Of a DNA stretch of 46,997 nt, positions 14,916 through 23,277 are shown piece after piece. Within the stretch, counting starts at the first letter, position 1; every line of letters begins with the position of its first letter. Where the stretch lies: positions 1 through 46,997 of IMG/VR virus record IMGVR_UViG_3300020185_000078; one strand, given 5' to 3'. Source of the stretch: a virus. The translations under genes were made by a program, and so were the position numbers. Under the pieces are notes generated by a model. That model was not told where the DNA came from, ran no database searches, and saw only the letters and a list, made by a program, of their open reading frames with translations.

Positions 14916-17900
14916 TATAATCTAGATTTAAGTTCGTTGATTTGTTTTTGTTGTTCTTTAATAGCTTCAATTAATAAAGGTACAATTTTTTCATAATTAA
15001 CTGCTTTATATCCGCTATCTCTAGTTGTAACAGCTTCTGGTAATATTGATTCTATTTCTTGTGCAATTACTCCTACATCTCTACCAGTATTACCATGTAT
15101 TGTTTTCTTTTCTTTATTAGTTAATTCTTTCCAATTAAAAGTATTACCACTTACTCCAATTACTTTACATAAAGCATTTTTAATAGGTTGTATATTTTCT
15201 TTTAACCTTCTATCAGAAGTTGAAAATGCTACAACATCATTTGTTGCATCAATTCTACCTACTGTAGTATTTAGTTGGTTAACACAACCTACTGTTAATG
15301 AACCTGTAATAATAGTATTATTCATATAAGCAGCATTAGCTACTGTAGATGATAGTCCTATTCCAATCATATGAACATTACAGTGCTGCGCTGTATTATT
15401 TCTCCCCCCTATTATACTAGAATAATCACTAGTACAATTAGCTCCTGATATTGAGTTAGTATTTCCTCCTCCTATAAAACCCCATCTACCAGAAAATATT
15501 TTATTACAATTACCTCCTACTATAGTGGCACAACCATAAGTTCCAGTACAACTAGTATTAATAACATTTCCACAACCTCCTACTACAATACTAGCAGGGT
15601 ATTGACAGTCAATTTTATTAGAAGTTCCACCTCCTATAAAAGAACAAGACCCAGATATTTGGTTGAAATACCCTCCCGCAAGAGTATTAGCAGAAGTTAA
15701 AATAAGATCAGCATCACAACTATCAAATATACTATTACAACAACCTCCTCCTATATGCGAATTTTTACTAGAAGAAATAAGATTAAATTTACCTCCTCCT
15801 ATAAAACTATTATCTGTATTATTATTTACGGCAAAAGTCTTATTTCCTGGTAAAAGTCGGTTATTACACCCACCTCCAATAGAAGAATGATCAGAATCAA
15901 AAATACAATTTATAGTTCCTCCCCCAATATTAGAACCTATAGATCCTTGACATATAAAATTAGCATTTCCTCCTAATATAGAAGAATTAGTACTTCCTGA
16001 TATGTAGTTAGATGTACCACCTATGATAATACTAGAAGTTGCTTGTTGTAATTCATTTAAAACCCCACCTCCTATAATAGAACAAAAACTTTGACTATTA
16101 ATTTCATTACAACGACCTCCTATTACAATACCATAGGGGGAATCCCTTAGTGTTGACCCTTTACTCTCACCTCCTACTACAACCCCGTACTCTGAAGCAG
16201 ATATAAGAGCAAAACCACCACCACCTATAAAAGAACAATTAGAATTTGAAGATATTTCATTTAAACTACCTCCCGCAATAGTTGAAAAACAACCATCAGT
16301 TGTGTTTGACCCACTTATGGGTTGAATACCTGAGTCTGTGTTAGCAGGAGTATTATATTCATACGGACCTGCTGGACCATCTTGACCCGAAGTTCCTGAT
16401 GAACCTGAAGTTCCTGTATTTCCTGAAGTACCTGAAGAACCACTTGAACCTGAAGTTCCTGATGAACCACTTGTTCCTGATGAACCTGAAGTACCTGAAG
16501 AGCCACTTGAGCCTGAAGTTCCTGATGAACCACTTGTTCCTGATGTTCCATCATCACCTACAATACTAAAAGATAAATATAAGGAATCTGAATTTGAAAA
16601 TGGTGTAGTTGAAGAATAAGCTTCATCTGCTATAGTAAAAGTTTTTATAGTAGTACCATCACTTATATCTGTTATTTTAAATAATATAAAGCTACTAGAA
16701 TCATCTCTTTTTGAAACTTGCATGTATGCTTTAGCAGTTGTATTACTTACAGCATCTATAGCATCATAAAAAGTAGCCCAATCATCTCCATTTTCATCAA
16801 AATCTTTTAAATAAGCAGCATTTGCACTTGCTATAGTAGAATTATTAAATCTTATATTACCATTTCCTACACCTGCATCAGGAGTAGTTGTTTGGTCATA
16901 AAAATATGGGGCTGTTATTGCTCCGTTTCCTCCTGAAAGTCCAGATGTTCCTGAAGAACCTGAAGTACCTGAAGAACCTGATGTTCCACTATTACCTGAA
17001 GTTCCTGATGTTCCTGATGAACCAGATGAACCTGATGTTCCTGATGAACCATTTGAGCCTGAAGTTCCTGAAGTTCCTGATGAACCAGATGAACCTGATG
17101 TTCCTGATGAACCAGATGAACCTGATGTTCCTGATGAACCATTTGAGCCTGAAGTTCCTGAAGTTCCTGATGAACCAGATGAACCTGATGTTCCTGATGA
17201 ACCAGATGAACCTGATGTTCCTGATGAACCATTTGAGCCTGAAGTTCCTGAAGTTCCTGATGAACCTGAAGTTCCTGAAGTTCCTGATGAACCTGAAGTT
17301 CCTGAAGAACCAGATGAGCCTGAAGTTCCTGAAGAGCCTGAACTACCACTTGAACCCGAAGTACCTGATGAACCTGATGATCCACTGTTACCGCTAGTTC
17401 CGGATGAACCCGAAGATCCATTTGTACCTGAGGTGCCTGAAGAACCTGATGAGCCTGAATTTCCTGAAGTTCCTGATGATCCTGATGTACCTGATGTACC
17501 TGAAGAGCCTGATGTGCCTGAAGTTCCTGAAGATCCAGATGAACCTGAGTTACCTGAAGTACCTGAAGAGCCTGAAGAGCCTGATGATCCTGAAGTACCT
17601 GAAGAACCCGATGTTCCACTATTACCTGAAGTTCCTGATGAACCACTTGAGCCTGAAGTTCCTGATGAACCAGAAGAACCTGAATTTCCTGAAGAACCTG
17701 ATGTGCCTGAAGAACCTGATGTTCCAGGATTACCATCATTACCACTAGTTCCGGATGAGCCTGAAGTACCTGATGTGCCTGAAGAACCTGATGTGCCTGA
17801 AGAGCCTGATGTGCCTGAAGAGCCTGATGTACCATCATCTCCTCTATCACCTGTTACTACAAATGAACAAATTACATCTTCACCATTACTAAAAGGTGCT

Positions 17901-20326
17901 GTATCAGATGAAGCTTCTGGGGATACGTCTAATGTCCACCATGTTCCATTATCTGTTAATTCTGTTATTGCCCAAAGAATAAATTGAGCTGAGTCAAATT
18001 TATTAGAAATTCTAATATGACCTTTCACAGCTGAGGTCGAACTATCTATTGTTTGTAAAAATGATTCAATACTATCACCATCATCTGTAGTTTGGCTAAT
18101 ATAAACTTTACTAGCAAGATTTTGGTTTGTATTATTTACTTTAACATCACCTGAACCTGGATCACTAGCGTCTGTTGCTGTATCAAATGTATAATCAAAT
18201 GTAGCACCTCCAAAATTACCATCTTGACCTGAAGTTCCTGAAGAACCTGATGAACCTGAAGAGCCATTTGTACCTGAAGTACCTGATGAACCACTTGAGC
18301 CTGAAGTACCTGATGAACCAGAAGAACCACTTGAGCCTGAAGTACCTGATGAACCTGAGGTACCTGAAAAACCAGACGTACCTGATGAACCTGAGGAACC
18401 TGAACTACCATTTGAGCCTGAGGTACCTGAAGAACCCGAAGTTCCGTTATTTCCCGAAGTACCTGAAGATCCAGATGAACCTGAGTTACCTGAAGTACCT
18501 GAAGAACCAGATGAACCTGAGTTACCTGAAGTACCTGAAGTACCTGAAGTACCTGAGGAACCTGAAGTTCCGCTATCTCCTGAAGTTCCTGATGAACCAC
18601 TTGAGCCTGAAGTACCTGATGAACCACTTGTTCCATTTGTACCTGAAGTTCCTGATGAACCTGAAGTTCCATCTGTACCACTTGTACCTGAACTACCACT
18701 TGTACCTGATGTTCCCGAAGTACCTGAAGAACCCGATGTGCCTGAATTTCCTGAGGTACCTGATGAACCAGAAGTTCCGCTGTCTCCTGAAGTTCCTGAA
18801 GAGCCTGAAGAACCATCTGAACCTGATGTGCCTGATGTACCTGATGTTCCTGAAGAACCTGATGTACCATCTTCACCTGAAGTACCAGAAGAACCTGATG
18901 TACCATTTGAACCTGATGTTCCTGATGTTCCTGATGTTCCTGAAGAACCACTTGTTCCGTCTGTACCTGAAGTACCAGAAGAACCAGATGTACCATTTAT
19001 ACCACTTGTACCACTTGTACCTGATGTTCCTGCATCTCCATATCCTACTAATTTACTCATATTAAATGAGACGTTAATAGGTGTAAAATTTGTTGGGCCT
19101 GATGCTGTTTTAAATCTAATTCCTACCTCATCTCCATTTGCTAATTCTAATATGTCAGTAATAGAAAATGAACCCTTTGAATTATTTGCAAATAATCTAG
19201 AAGTTGTTGTTGGTGTTTGTTCTACACCATTTAAAAATATTGCTGCAGTTAAAGTATCTGCACCCCCTGCTTCAAATGTATATGAAGCATTTATTAAATA
19301 ATCCCCAGCTAATTCTGTTTGTGGTATTGTATATATATCTGCTGTTGTTCCTGTTCCTGCAGTAAAAGTTAAAGATAAAGATCTTCCTTGAGCTCCTGTA
19401 TTCCATCCTTGGAATGAAGTACCTATAGAAATTGCAGAACCTGCAACTTCAAATATTTCACCATATGCTGTAGCTCCTTCTACAAAACCATTTGTACCTG
19501 AAGTTCCTGATGTACCTGATGAACCATCTGTACCTATACCCGAAGTACCTGAAGAACCTGAAGTTCCATCTGTACCACTTGTACCTGAACTACCACTTGT
19601 ACCTGATGTTCCCGAAGTACCTGAAGAACCCGATGTGCCTGAATTTCCTGAGGTACCTGATGAACCACTTGTTCCACTTGTACCTCCTGTTCCTGATGTT
19701 CCTGAAGTTCCTGATGAGCCACTTGTTCCGTCTGTACCTGAAGTTCCAGATGAACCTGAAGTACCACTTGTGCCACTTGTACCACTTGTACCTGAAGTGC
19801 CTGAAGTGCCTGAAGAACCACTTGTTCCATCTGTACCTGAAGTACCTGATGAACCTGAAGTACCAGATGTACCTGAAGTACCAGATGTACCTGATGATCC
19901 ACTTGAACCATCTGTACCACTTGAACCTGAACTACCATCTGTACCTGAAGTGCCATTTGTACCTGAAGTACCATTTGTACCTGAAGTACCACTTGTGCCA
20001 CTTGTACCACTTGTACCTGAAGTTCCTGAAGTACCACTTGTGCCACTTGTACCACTTGTACCACTTGTACCTGAAGTACCATCAGAAGGTGCTAGGGTCT
20101 TGAATACTTGACCTGTAGTATTATTGTAACTTAAACGATAGGTTTGGGATGTCGATAATAAATTATTAGGATCAATATATAAAGATCCTGTTAATGTTAA
20201 TGAACCTGATATGTTAATATCATATGCTTCAGTTCCTGTAAAGGCTTCAACAGATTGAGATACGTGTTGAGCTTGAACAATTTGTCCTGTAACTATTTCT
20301 GCTTGATATTTAAACTCTTCGGCCAT
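14915..20326 (-). CDS. Giant tail fibre with collagen-like GTS repeats, IGGG repeats and an S74-type chaperone domain
   Basis: The 1803-residue protein has an N-terminal attachment region (1-79), then four tracts of Gly-X-Ser triplets (GTS, GSS, GNS, GDS) at roughly 79-279, 430-697, 832-1135 and 1257-1317. These are collagen-like Gly-X-Y repeats with no proline. Three globular beta domains lie between them (280-429, 698-832, 1136-1257); the second and third resemble each other (both contain a TAPFSN/TTPFSN segment followed by a strand). From about 1330 to 1640 there are over a dozen repeats of the form SxIGGGxxNxI, like a YadA-head or trimeric beta-roll. The end (about 1695-1803) is an intramolecular chaperone of Peptidase_S74 type with SDRRLKENI, where Ser and Lys form the self-cleavage site, then a coiled coil. 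It is expected to form a trimeric receptor-binding fibre. Confidence 0.9.
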   Translation of the reverse strand: MAEEFKYQAEIVTGQIVQAQHVSQSVEAFTGTEAYDINISGSLTLTGSLYIDPNNLLSTSQTYRLSYNNTTGQVFKTLAPSDGTSGTSGTSGTSGTSGTSGTSGTSGTSGTSGTSGTNGTSGTNGTSGTDGSSGSSGTDGSSGSSGTSGTSGTSGTSGSSGTSGTDGTSGSSGTSGTSGTSGTSGTSGTSGSSGTSGTDGTSGSSGTSGTSGTGGTSGTSGSSGTSGNSGTSGSSGTSGTSGTSGSSGTSGTDGTSGSSGTSGIGTDGSSGTSGTSGTNGFVEGATAYGEIFEVAGSAISIGTSFQGWNTGAQGRSLSLTFTAGTGTTADIYTIPQTELAGDYLINASYTFEAGGADTLTAAIFLNGVEQTPTTTSRLFANNSKGSFSITDILELANGDEVGIRFKTASGPTNFTPINVSFNMSKLVGYGDAGTSGTSGTSGINGTSGSSGTSGTDGTSGSSGTSGTSGTSGSNGTSGSSGTSGEDGTSGSSGTSGTSGTSGSDGSSGSSGTSGDSGTSGSSGTSGNSGTSGSSGTSGTSGTSGSSGTSGTDGTSGSSGTSGTNGTSGSSGTSGSSGSSGTSGDSGTSGSSGTSGTSGTSGNSGSSGSSGTSGNSGSSGSSGTSGNNGTSGSSGTSGSNGSSGSSGSSGTSGFSGTSGSSGTSGSSGSSGSSGTSGSSGSSGTSGTNGSSGSSGSSGTSGQDGNFGGATFDYTFDTATDASDPGSGDVKVNNTNQNLASKVYISQTTDDGDSIESFLQTIDSSTSAVKGHIRISNKFDSAQFILWAITELTDNGTWWTLDVSPEASSDTAPFSNGEDVICSFVVTGDRGDDGTSGSSGTSGSSGTSGSSGTSGTSGSSGTSGNDGNPGTSGSSGTSGSSGNSGSSGSSGTSGSSGSSGTSGNSGTSGSSGTSGSSGSSGSSGTSGNSGSSGSSGTSGTSGSSGTSGTSGSSGTSGNSGSSGSSGTSGTNGSSGSSGTSGNSGSSGSSGTSGSSGSSGSSGTSGSSGSSGTSGSSGTSGTSGSSGTSGTSGSNGSSGTSGSSGSSGTSGSSGSSGTSGTSGSNGSSGTSGSSGSSGTSGSSGSSGTSGTSGSNGSSGTSGSSGSSGTSGTSGNSGTSGSSGTSGSSGTSGLSGGNGAITAPYFYDQTTTPDAGVGNGNIRFNNSTIASANAAYLKDFDENGDDWATFYDAIDAVSNTTAKAYMQVSKRDDSSSFILFKITDISDGTTIKTFTIADEAYSSTTPFSNSDSLYLSFSIVGDDGTSGTSGSSGTSGSSGSSGTSGSSGTSGSSGTSGSSGSSGTSGNTGTSGSSGTSGQDGPAGPYEYNTPANTDSGIQPISGSNTTDGCFSTIAGGSLNEISSNSNCSFIGGGGFALISASEYGVVVGGESKGSTLRDSPYGIVIGGRCNEINSQSFCSIIGGGVLNELQQATSSIIIGGTSNYISGSTNSSILGGNANFICQGSIGSNIGGGTINCIFDSDHSSIGGGCNNRLLPGNKTFAVNNNTDNSFIGGGKFNLISSSKNSHIGGGCCNSIFDSCDADLILTSANTLAGGYFNQISGSCSFIGGGTSNKIDCQYPASIVVGGCGNVINTSCTGTYGCATIVGGNCNKIFSGRWGFIGGGNTNSISGANCTSDYSSIIGGRNNTAQHCNVHMIGIGLSSTVANAAYMNNTIITGSLTVGCVNQLNTTVGRIDATNDVVAFSTSDRRLKENIQPIKNALCKVIGVSGNTFNWKELTNKEKKTIHGNTGRDVGVIAQEIESILPEAVTTRDSGYKAVNYEKIVPLLIEAIKEQQKQINELKSRL
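16380..16555 (-). repeat. Collagen-like repeat tract 4 of the tail fibre
   Basis: Tandem 9-bp and 18-bp units encoding GTS/GSS triplets; the shortest of the four tracts. Confidence 0.85.
16925..17840 (-). repeat. Collagen-like repeat tract 3, with exact 90-bp tandem copies
   Basis: About 900 bp of GTS/GSS triplet codons. Within it a 90-bp unit recurs exactly: the plus-strand marker atttgagcctgaagttcc starts at 17051, 17141 and 17231. The exact period indicates recent tandem expansion. Confidence 0.9.
18230..19040 (-). repeat. Collagen-like repeat tract 2 of the tail fibre
   Basis: About 800 bp of GTS/GSS/GNS/GDS triplet codons with imperfect 9- and 18-bp periodicity. Confidence 0.85.
19490..20090 (-). 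repeat. Collagen-like repeat tract 1 of the tail fibre
   Basis: About 600 bp of triplet repeats, including an almost pure (GTS)n run at its N-terminal end. It shares blocks of more than 60 bp with tract 2 (compare around 18660-18760 with 19565-19665). Confidence 0.85.
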
Positions 20327-20342
20327 TATTTAATTTGGTTTG

Positions 20343-20352
20343 TTATAAATAT
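20343..20352 (-). promoter_or_regulatory. Putative late promoter ATATTTATAA
   Basis: ATATTTATAACAAA on the gene strand, 16 nt before the tail-fibre start at 20326. Confidence 0.65.
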
Positions 20353-20355
20353 TAA

Positions 20356-21465
20356 TTATCTATCTATATTAATTAAAATAGTGGTATCAGTTGTTAAAGA
20401 AGATTGTAAAGGTTTAGATAATTTTCCTACTGCTAGTAATTCAAATTCTTCATTATATAGACCTACAGTAGTAATATAAGGAGAAAAATAAGAACCTGTA
20501 ATTGTATTTAGTTGTTTTCCTATAGAAGCAGTATTTTCCCAAAATATTTCACTTCCTGAAAATATAGTAGGAATTTCACTCCCTGTTATTGCACTAGGAT
20601 TTAAAGTATAATTAAAATCGTTTTCATTAATTGTAGCTTTATATTGAGTTTCATATATAGTTAAAGAACTTGAAAATGACATAGTTACATTATTATTAAT
20701 AAGAAAAGAATTAATAAAAACATCAGTATCTATATAACCTGTCCCACTATTTCCATATAAACTAGTACCATAAATAGCAGTACCATAAAAATCTTCTTCA
20801 CCTCCCCCATTTGGATCAATTACAGCTCCTGGTAAATGGGAATCAAAAATAGTTATTACACCATGATCATATATAATATTACCTGACATATAATCATATG
20901 TAGAATTACTTGCAGTACTTTTATATAATAATCTTCCTTCACCATCATCTTTAATTGAACCAGATTCTCCTATTAATAAAAAAGAATTTGGCTGTAAATA
21001 ATCACCCCATAATTTTGAAGGGATAGAGATTACCCCTATTGGGACTGAAGAAGTTGTAGGGGTGGGTGTTGGGAAATTTCTACTGGGCCATAAAGTTGTT
21101 TGGTCATAATTAAAATAATTAGTATTTTCTACATTACCAAAAAGTTTATTACCATCTTCATCTGCTCCTATAAGTATACTTGAAGTAATTGCATCACCAA
21201 CAAATCCTCCACTACCTGATATATAATTTGAATAATAAAGTTGTTGGATTCCATCATATACTAATACAACAGGAAGTTTATATGCAGCCATATTACCTGT
21301 AAGTTGACTACCTGATTCAATATAGTTTCCATTTCTTCCAATGTATCTCCCAATTTCTACATTTGATTGGGTTAAAGCTAACCCCCCTATGTAAAGAAAA
21401 TTTTTATTTACTTCTAATGGAGATACTATTAGGTCCTGTGAATTGAATTGTTTGTAAGCGCTCAT
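20356..21465 (-). CDS. Virion structural protein, paralogue of the next gene
   Basis: The 369-residue protein is Ser/Gly/Tyr/Asn-rich and beta-type. It begins MSAYKQFNSQDLIVSPLEV and ends with a segment containing TTVGLYNEEFELLAVGKLSKPL. The same start and end pattern occurs in the gene upstream (21471-22547), so the two look like diverged duplicates. Position between the tail fibre and baseplate genes points to a tail, fibre-connector or neck component. No named family was recognised. Confidence 0.7.
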   Translation of the reverse strand: MSAYKQFNSQDLIVSPLEVNKNFLYIGGLALTQSNVEIGRYIGRNGNYIESGSQLTGNMAAYKLPVVLVYDGIQQLYYSNYISGSGGFVGDAITSSILIGADEDGNKLFGNVENTNYFNYDQTTLWPSRNFPTPTPTTSSVPIGVISIPSKLWGDYLQPNSFLLIGESGSIKDDGEGRLLYKSTASNSTYDYMSGNIIYDHGVITIFDSHLPGAVIDPNGGGEEDFYGTAIYGTSLYGNSGTGYIDTDVFINSFLINNNVTMSFSSSLTIYETQYKATINENDFNYTLNPSAITGSEIPTIFSGSEIFWENTASIGKQLNTITGSYFSPYITTVGLYNEEFELLAVGKLSKPLQSSLTTDTTILINIDR

Positions 21466-21470
21466 TCATT

Positions 21471-22547
21471 TTAGAAATCTAGTTTAACTCTAACAAGAGC
21501 TTCTTTTGTAAAATCTTTTTGTATTGGTCGAGATAATTTAGCTACAGCTAATAAATCATTTGAATCATTATATAACCCAATTGTTGTTGGGAATGTTTGA
21601 GGATTATTAATAAAGTAAGGATAAATTACCTCACCTGTTGATCCCGATATAAATGATGGATTTTCTGTATAATTATATTCATTATTTCTTGCTCTTACAA
21701 ATACATAATCAGATGTTAGTGTTTCTTGAGAATTTAATTCAAATACATTAGTTACACCAACGGCATCAATTGAACCTGATATCACATCAAATAATTTGGT
21801 AGGGTTATCTCCAAATGTATCAGCAGTAGTAACAGTACCTAAACCAATTCCACCATCAGCACCTCCACTACCATCTCCATCTAATGCTGCTGCATTAAAT
21901 AATAAGGTTGAAATATCTGGAAGAAATAAACCATAAGATCCACTGCTAGGAGTATATCCATCACCTCCTGTTGATGAATTATACGCGGTTCCATTTGATC
22001 CTGAGATTAATTGGTAAGCTCTCATTGTACCATAATATGTAGGTAAGGATACCATATTTGAATCATCAGTTATTTGAATAGACCCATAAGCTGCAGTTCC
22101 TATATTTTCTAATGTTATATTTAATGAACCTGGAAGGAGTGATTGTTTATATCTTGCTCTTTCAATACTAACAGCATAAAAATCATTATCAACACTACCT
22201 GTAGATGAAGAACCAAATACAAAAGAAGCATTTTCATCTTCTAATACTAATGTTCTATATTGTCCATAAATTGTTGTTGTTGCTGATTTTTGTTGTACAG
22301 AGGAATCATAATTTACTCCACCACCCCCATTTTTATTACCATAAGCAATTTGAAATTGTACTGCTGCTTCAGGTAAAGATGATGCTGTTTGATACACACT
22401 TAAATAAAAAGGACCTGATACACCTTCTGTTTGTGTTGAAGAAGTGAAATAGGTATTAAGTGAAGGAGAATTGTTACTCCATACTGTTGAGGTTACTGAG
22501 TCTGCACTTACTACAAAATCTTCAGGGTCTAATCTTTTAAATGCCAT
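21471..22547 (-). CDS. Virion structural protein, paralogue of the preceding gene
   Basis: The 358-residue protein begins MAFKRLDPEDFVVSADSV and ends with TTIGLYNDSNDLLAVAKLSRPI and a short basic strand, matching its neighbour at 20356-21465. The middle includes VQFQIAYGNKNGGGG, a block I recall in structural proteins of uncultured marine T4-like phages. It is likely part of the tail or fibre network. The gap to each neighbour is about 5 nt, so it is part of the late tail operon. Confidence 0.7.
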   Translation of the reverse strand: MAFKRLDPEDFVVSADSVTSTVWSNNSPSLNTYFTSSTQTEGVSGPFYLSVYQTASSLPEAAVQFQIAYGNKNGGGGVNYDSSVQQKSATTTIYGQYRTLVLEDENASFVFGSSSTGSVDNDFYAVSIERARYKQSLLPGSLNITLENIGTAAYGSIQITDDSNMVSLPTYYGTMRAYQLISGSNGTAYNSSTGGDGYTPSSGSYGLFLPDISTLLFNAAALDGDGSGGADGGIGLGTVTTADTFGDNPTKLFDVISGSIDAVGVTNVFELNSQETLTSDYVFVRARNNEYNYTENPSFISGSTGEVIYPYFINNPQTFPTTIGLYNDSNDLLAVAKLSRPIQKDFTKEALVRVKLDF

Positions 22548-22551
22548 AATT

Positions 22552-23229
22552 TTATGCTGTTAAAGTTAATGATTGTTGAGTTATTGTTACTGGAATTGTT
22601 AATCTGGCTCCACTATCTAACCCTGTTACAGTTAATGTTGTTCTTAATTGAGAATTTGAACCAAATAAAGTATTAACTGTTGTTGCTGTTAAATTAACTT
22701 GAGTTCCAATTACTGTTTTAGAAACATTAGTACCTAATGTTACTGTAGCATCTGCATTAGCAGTTATTGAGGATTCGGTTTGTATTCCTTGACCCACAAA
22801 TGTATTAAATAATCTAACATCTCCTATAGTTGCACTATATCCAGAAGTTTCAAATATTTGTTCATTACCTAAATAATTTAATGTTTGAGGTGTAATTGAT
22901 AATTGAGCACCTTGTTTCATTGTAATAGCAGCATAACCTAAATCTAATACAGGTAATTTAGCTGTACCTCTTGGTAGTGTAGTTAATTTATACTTCATAA
23001 TTTGAAGTTCACTTGGAAATGCTTCTAGTAAAGGCATGTTATCAATTGCTTGACCATAGTATGCTGAACCTGAAGGATGGCTTGGATTATATAAAGTATA
23101 ATCTATTTCATCATCCGCTAAAGCAAATTGTGTGATTTGAAATGAAGCATCATTTCTAGCTAACAATTCTCTACCTTTTGTTGTTAAGATAGCATCAACT
23201 GTTACTACTGCGTTATTTAAATATCCCAT
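22552..23229 (-). CDS. Tail-associated structural protein (225 aa)
   Basis: The N-terminal third contains VDAILTTKGRELLARNDASF and FALADDEIDYTLYNP, blocks I recall from structural proteins of marine T4-like phages next to baseplate genes. The C-terminal part is Thr/Val-rich beta sequence. Two late-type motifs stand before its ATG (11 and 30 nt upstream), making it the head of a late transcript that can include the paralogue pair. The precise role is unknown. Confidence 0.7.
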   Translation of the reverse strand: MGYLNNAVVTVDAILTTKGRELLARNDASFQITQFALADDEIDYTLYNPSHPSGSAYYGQAIDNMPLLEAFPSELQIMKYKLTTLPRGTAKLPVLDLGYAAITMKQGAQLSITPQTLNYLGNEQIFETSGYSATIGDVRLFNTFVGQGIQTESSITANADATVTLGTNVSKTVIGTQVNLTATTVNTLFGSNSQLRTTLTVTGLDSGARLTIPVTITQQSLTLTA

Positions 23230-23240
23230 GTTGTATTTTT

Positions 23241-23250
23241 ATATAAATAT
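23241..23250 (-). promoter_or_regulatory. Putative late promoter, variant ATATTTATAT
   Basis: Variant copy 11 nt before the start at 23229; the last base differs from the consensus. Confidence 0.4.
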
Positions 23251-23259
23251 TGTTATATG

Positions 23260-23269
23260 TTATAAATAT
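23260..23269 (-). promoter_or_regulatory. Putative late promoter ATATTTATAA
   Basis: ATATTTATAACATA on the gene strand, 30 nt before the start at 23229 and just after the stop of the giant gene. Confidence 0.55.
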
Positions 23270-23277
23270 GTATTCTA

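Noticed and set aside
17433-17987. Long plus-strand frame encoding Glu/Pro/Val-rich repeats opposite the tail fibre, and similar ones at 18738-19301 and 19635-20111
   Set aside because: They are the antisense reading of GTS/GSS codons; the repeats lack stops in several frames. No promoter or start leader is present, while the minus frame has clear fibre domains.
16380-20090. CRISPR array or diversity-generating retroelement suggested by the dense repeats
   Set aside because: The repeats are in-frame codon triplets with no unique spacers; no reverse transcriptase or template/variable repeat pair was seen in the window.
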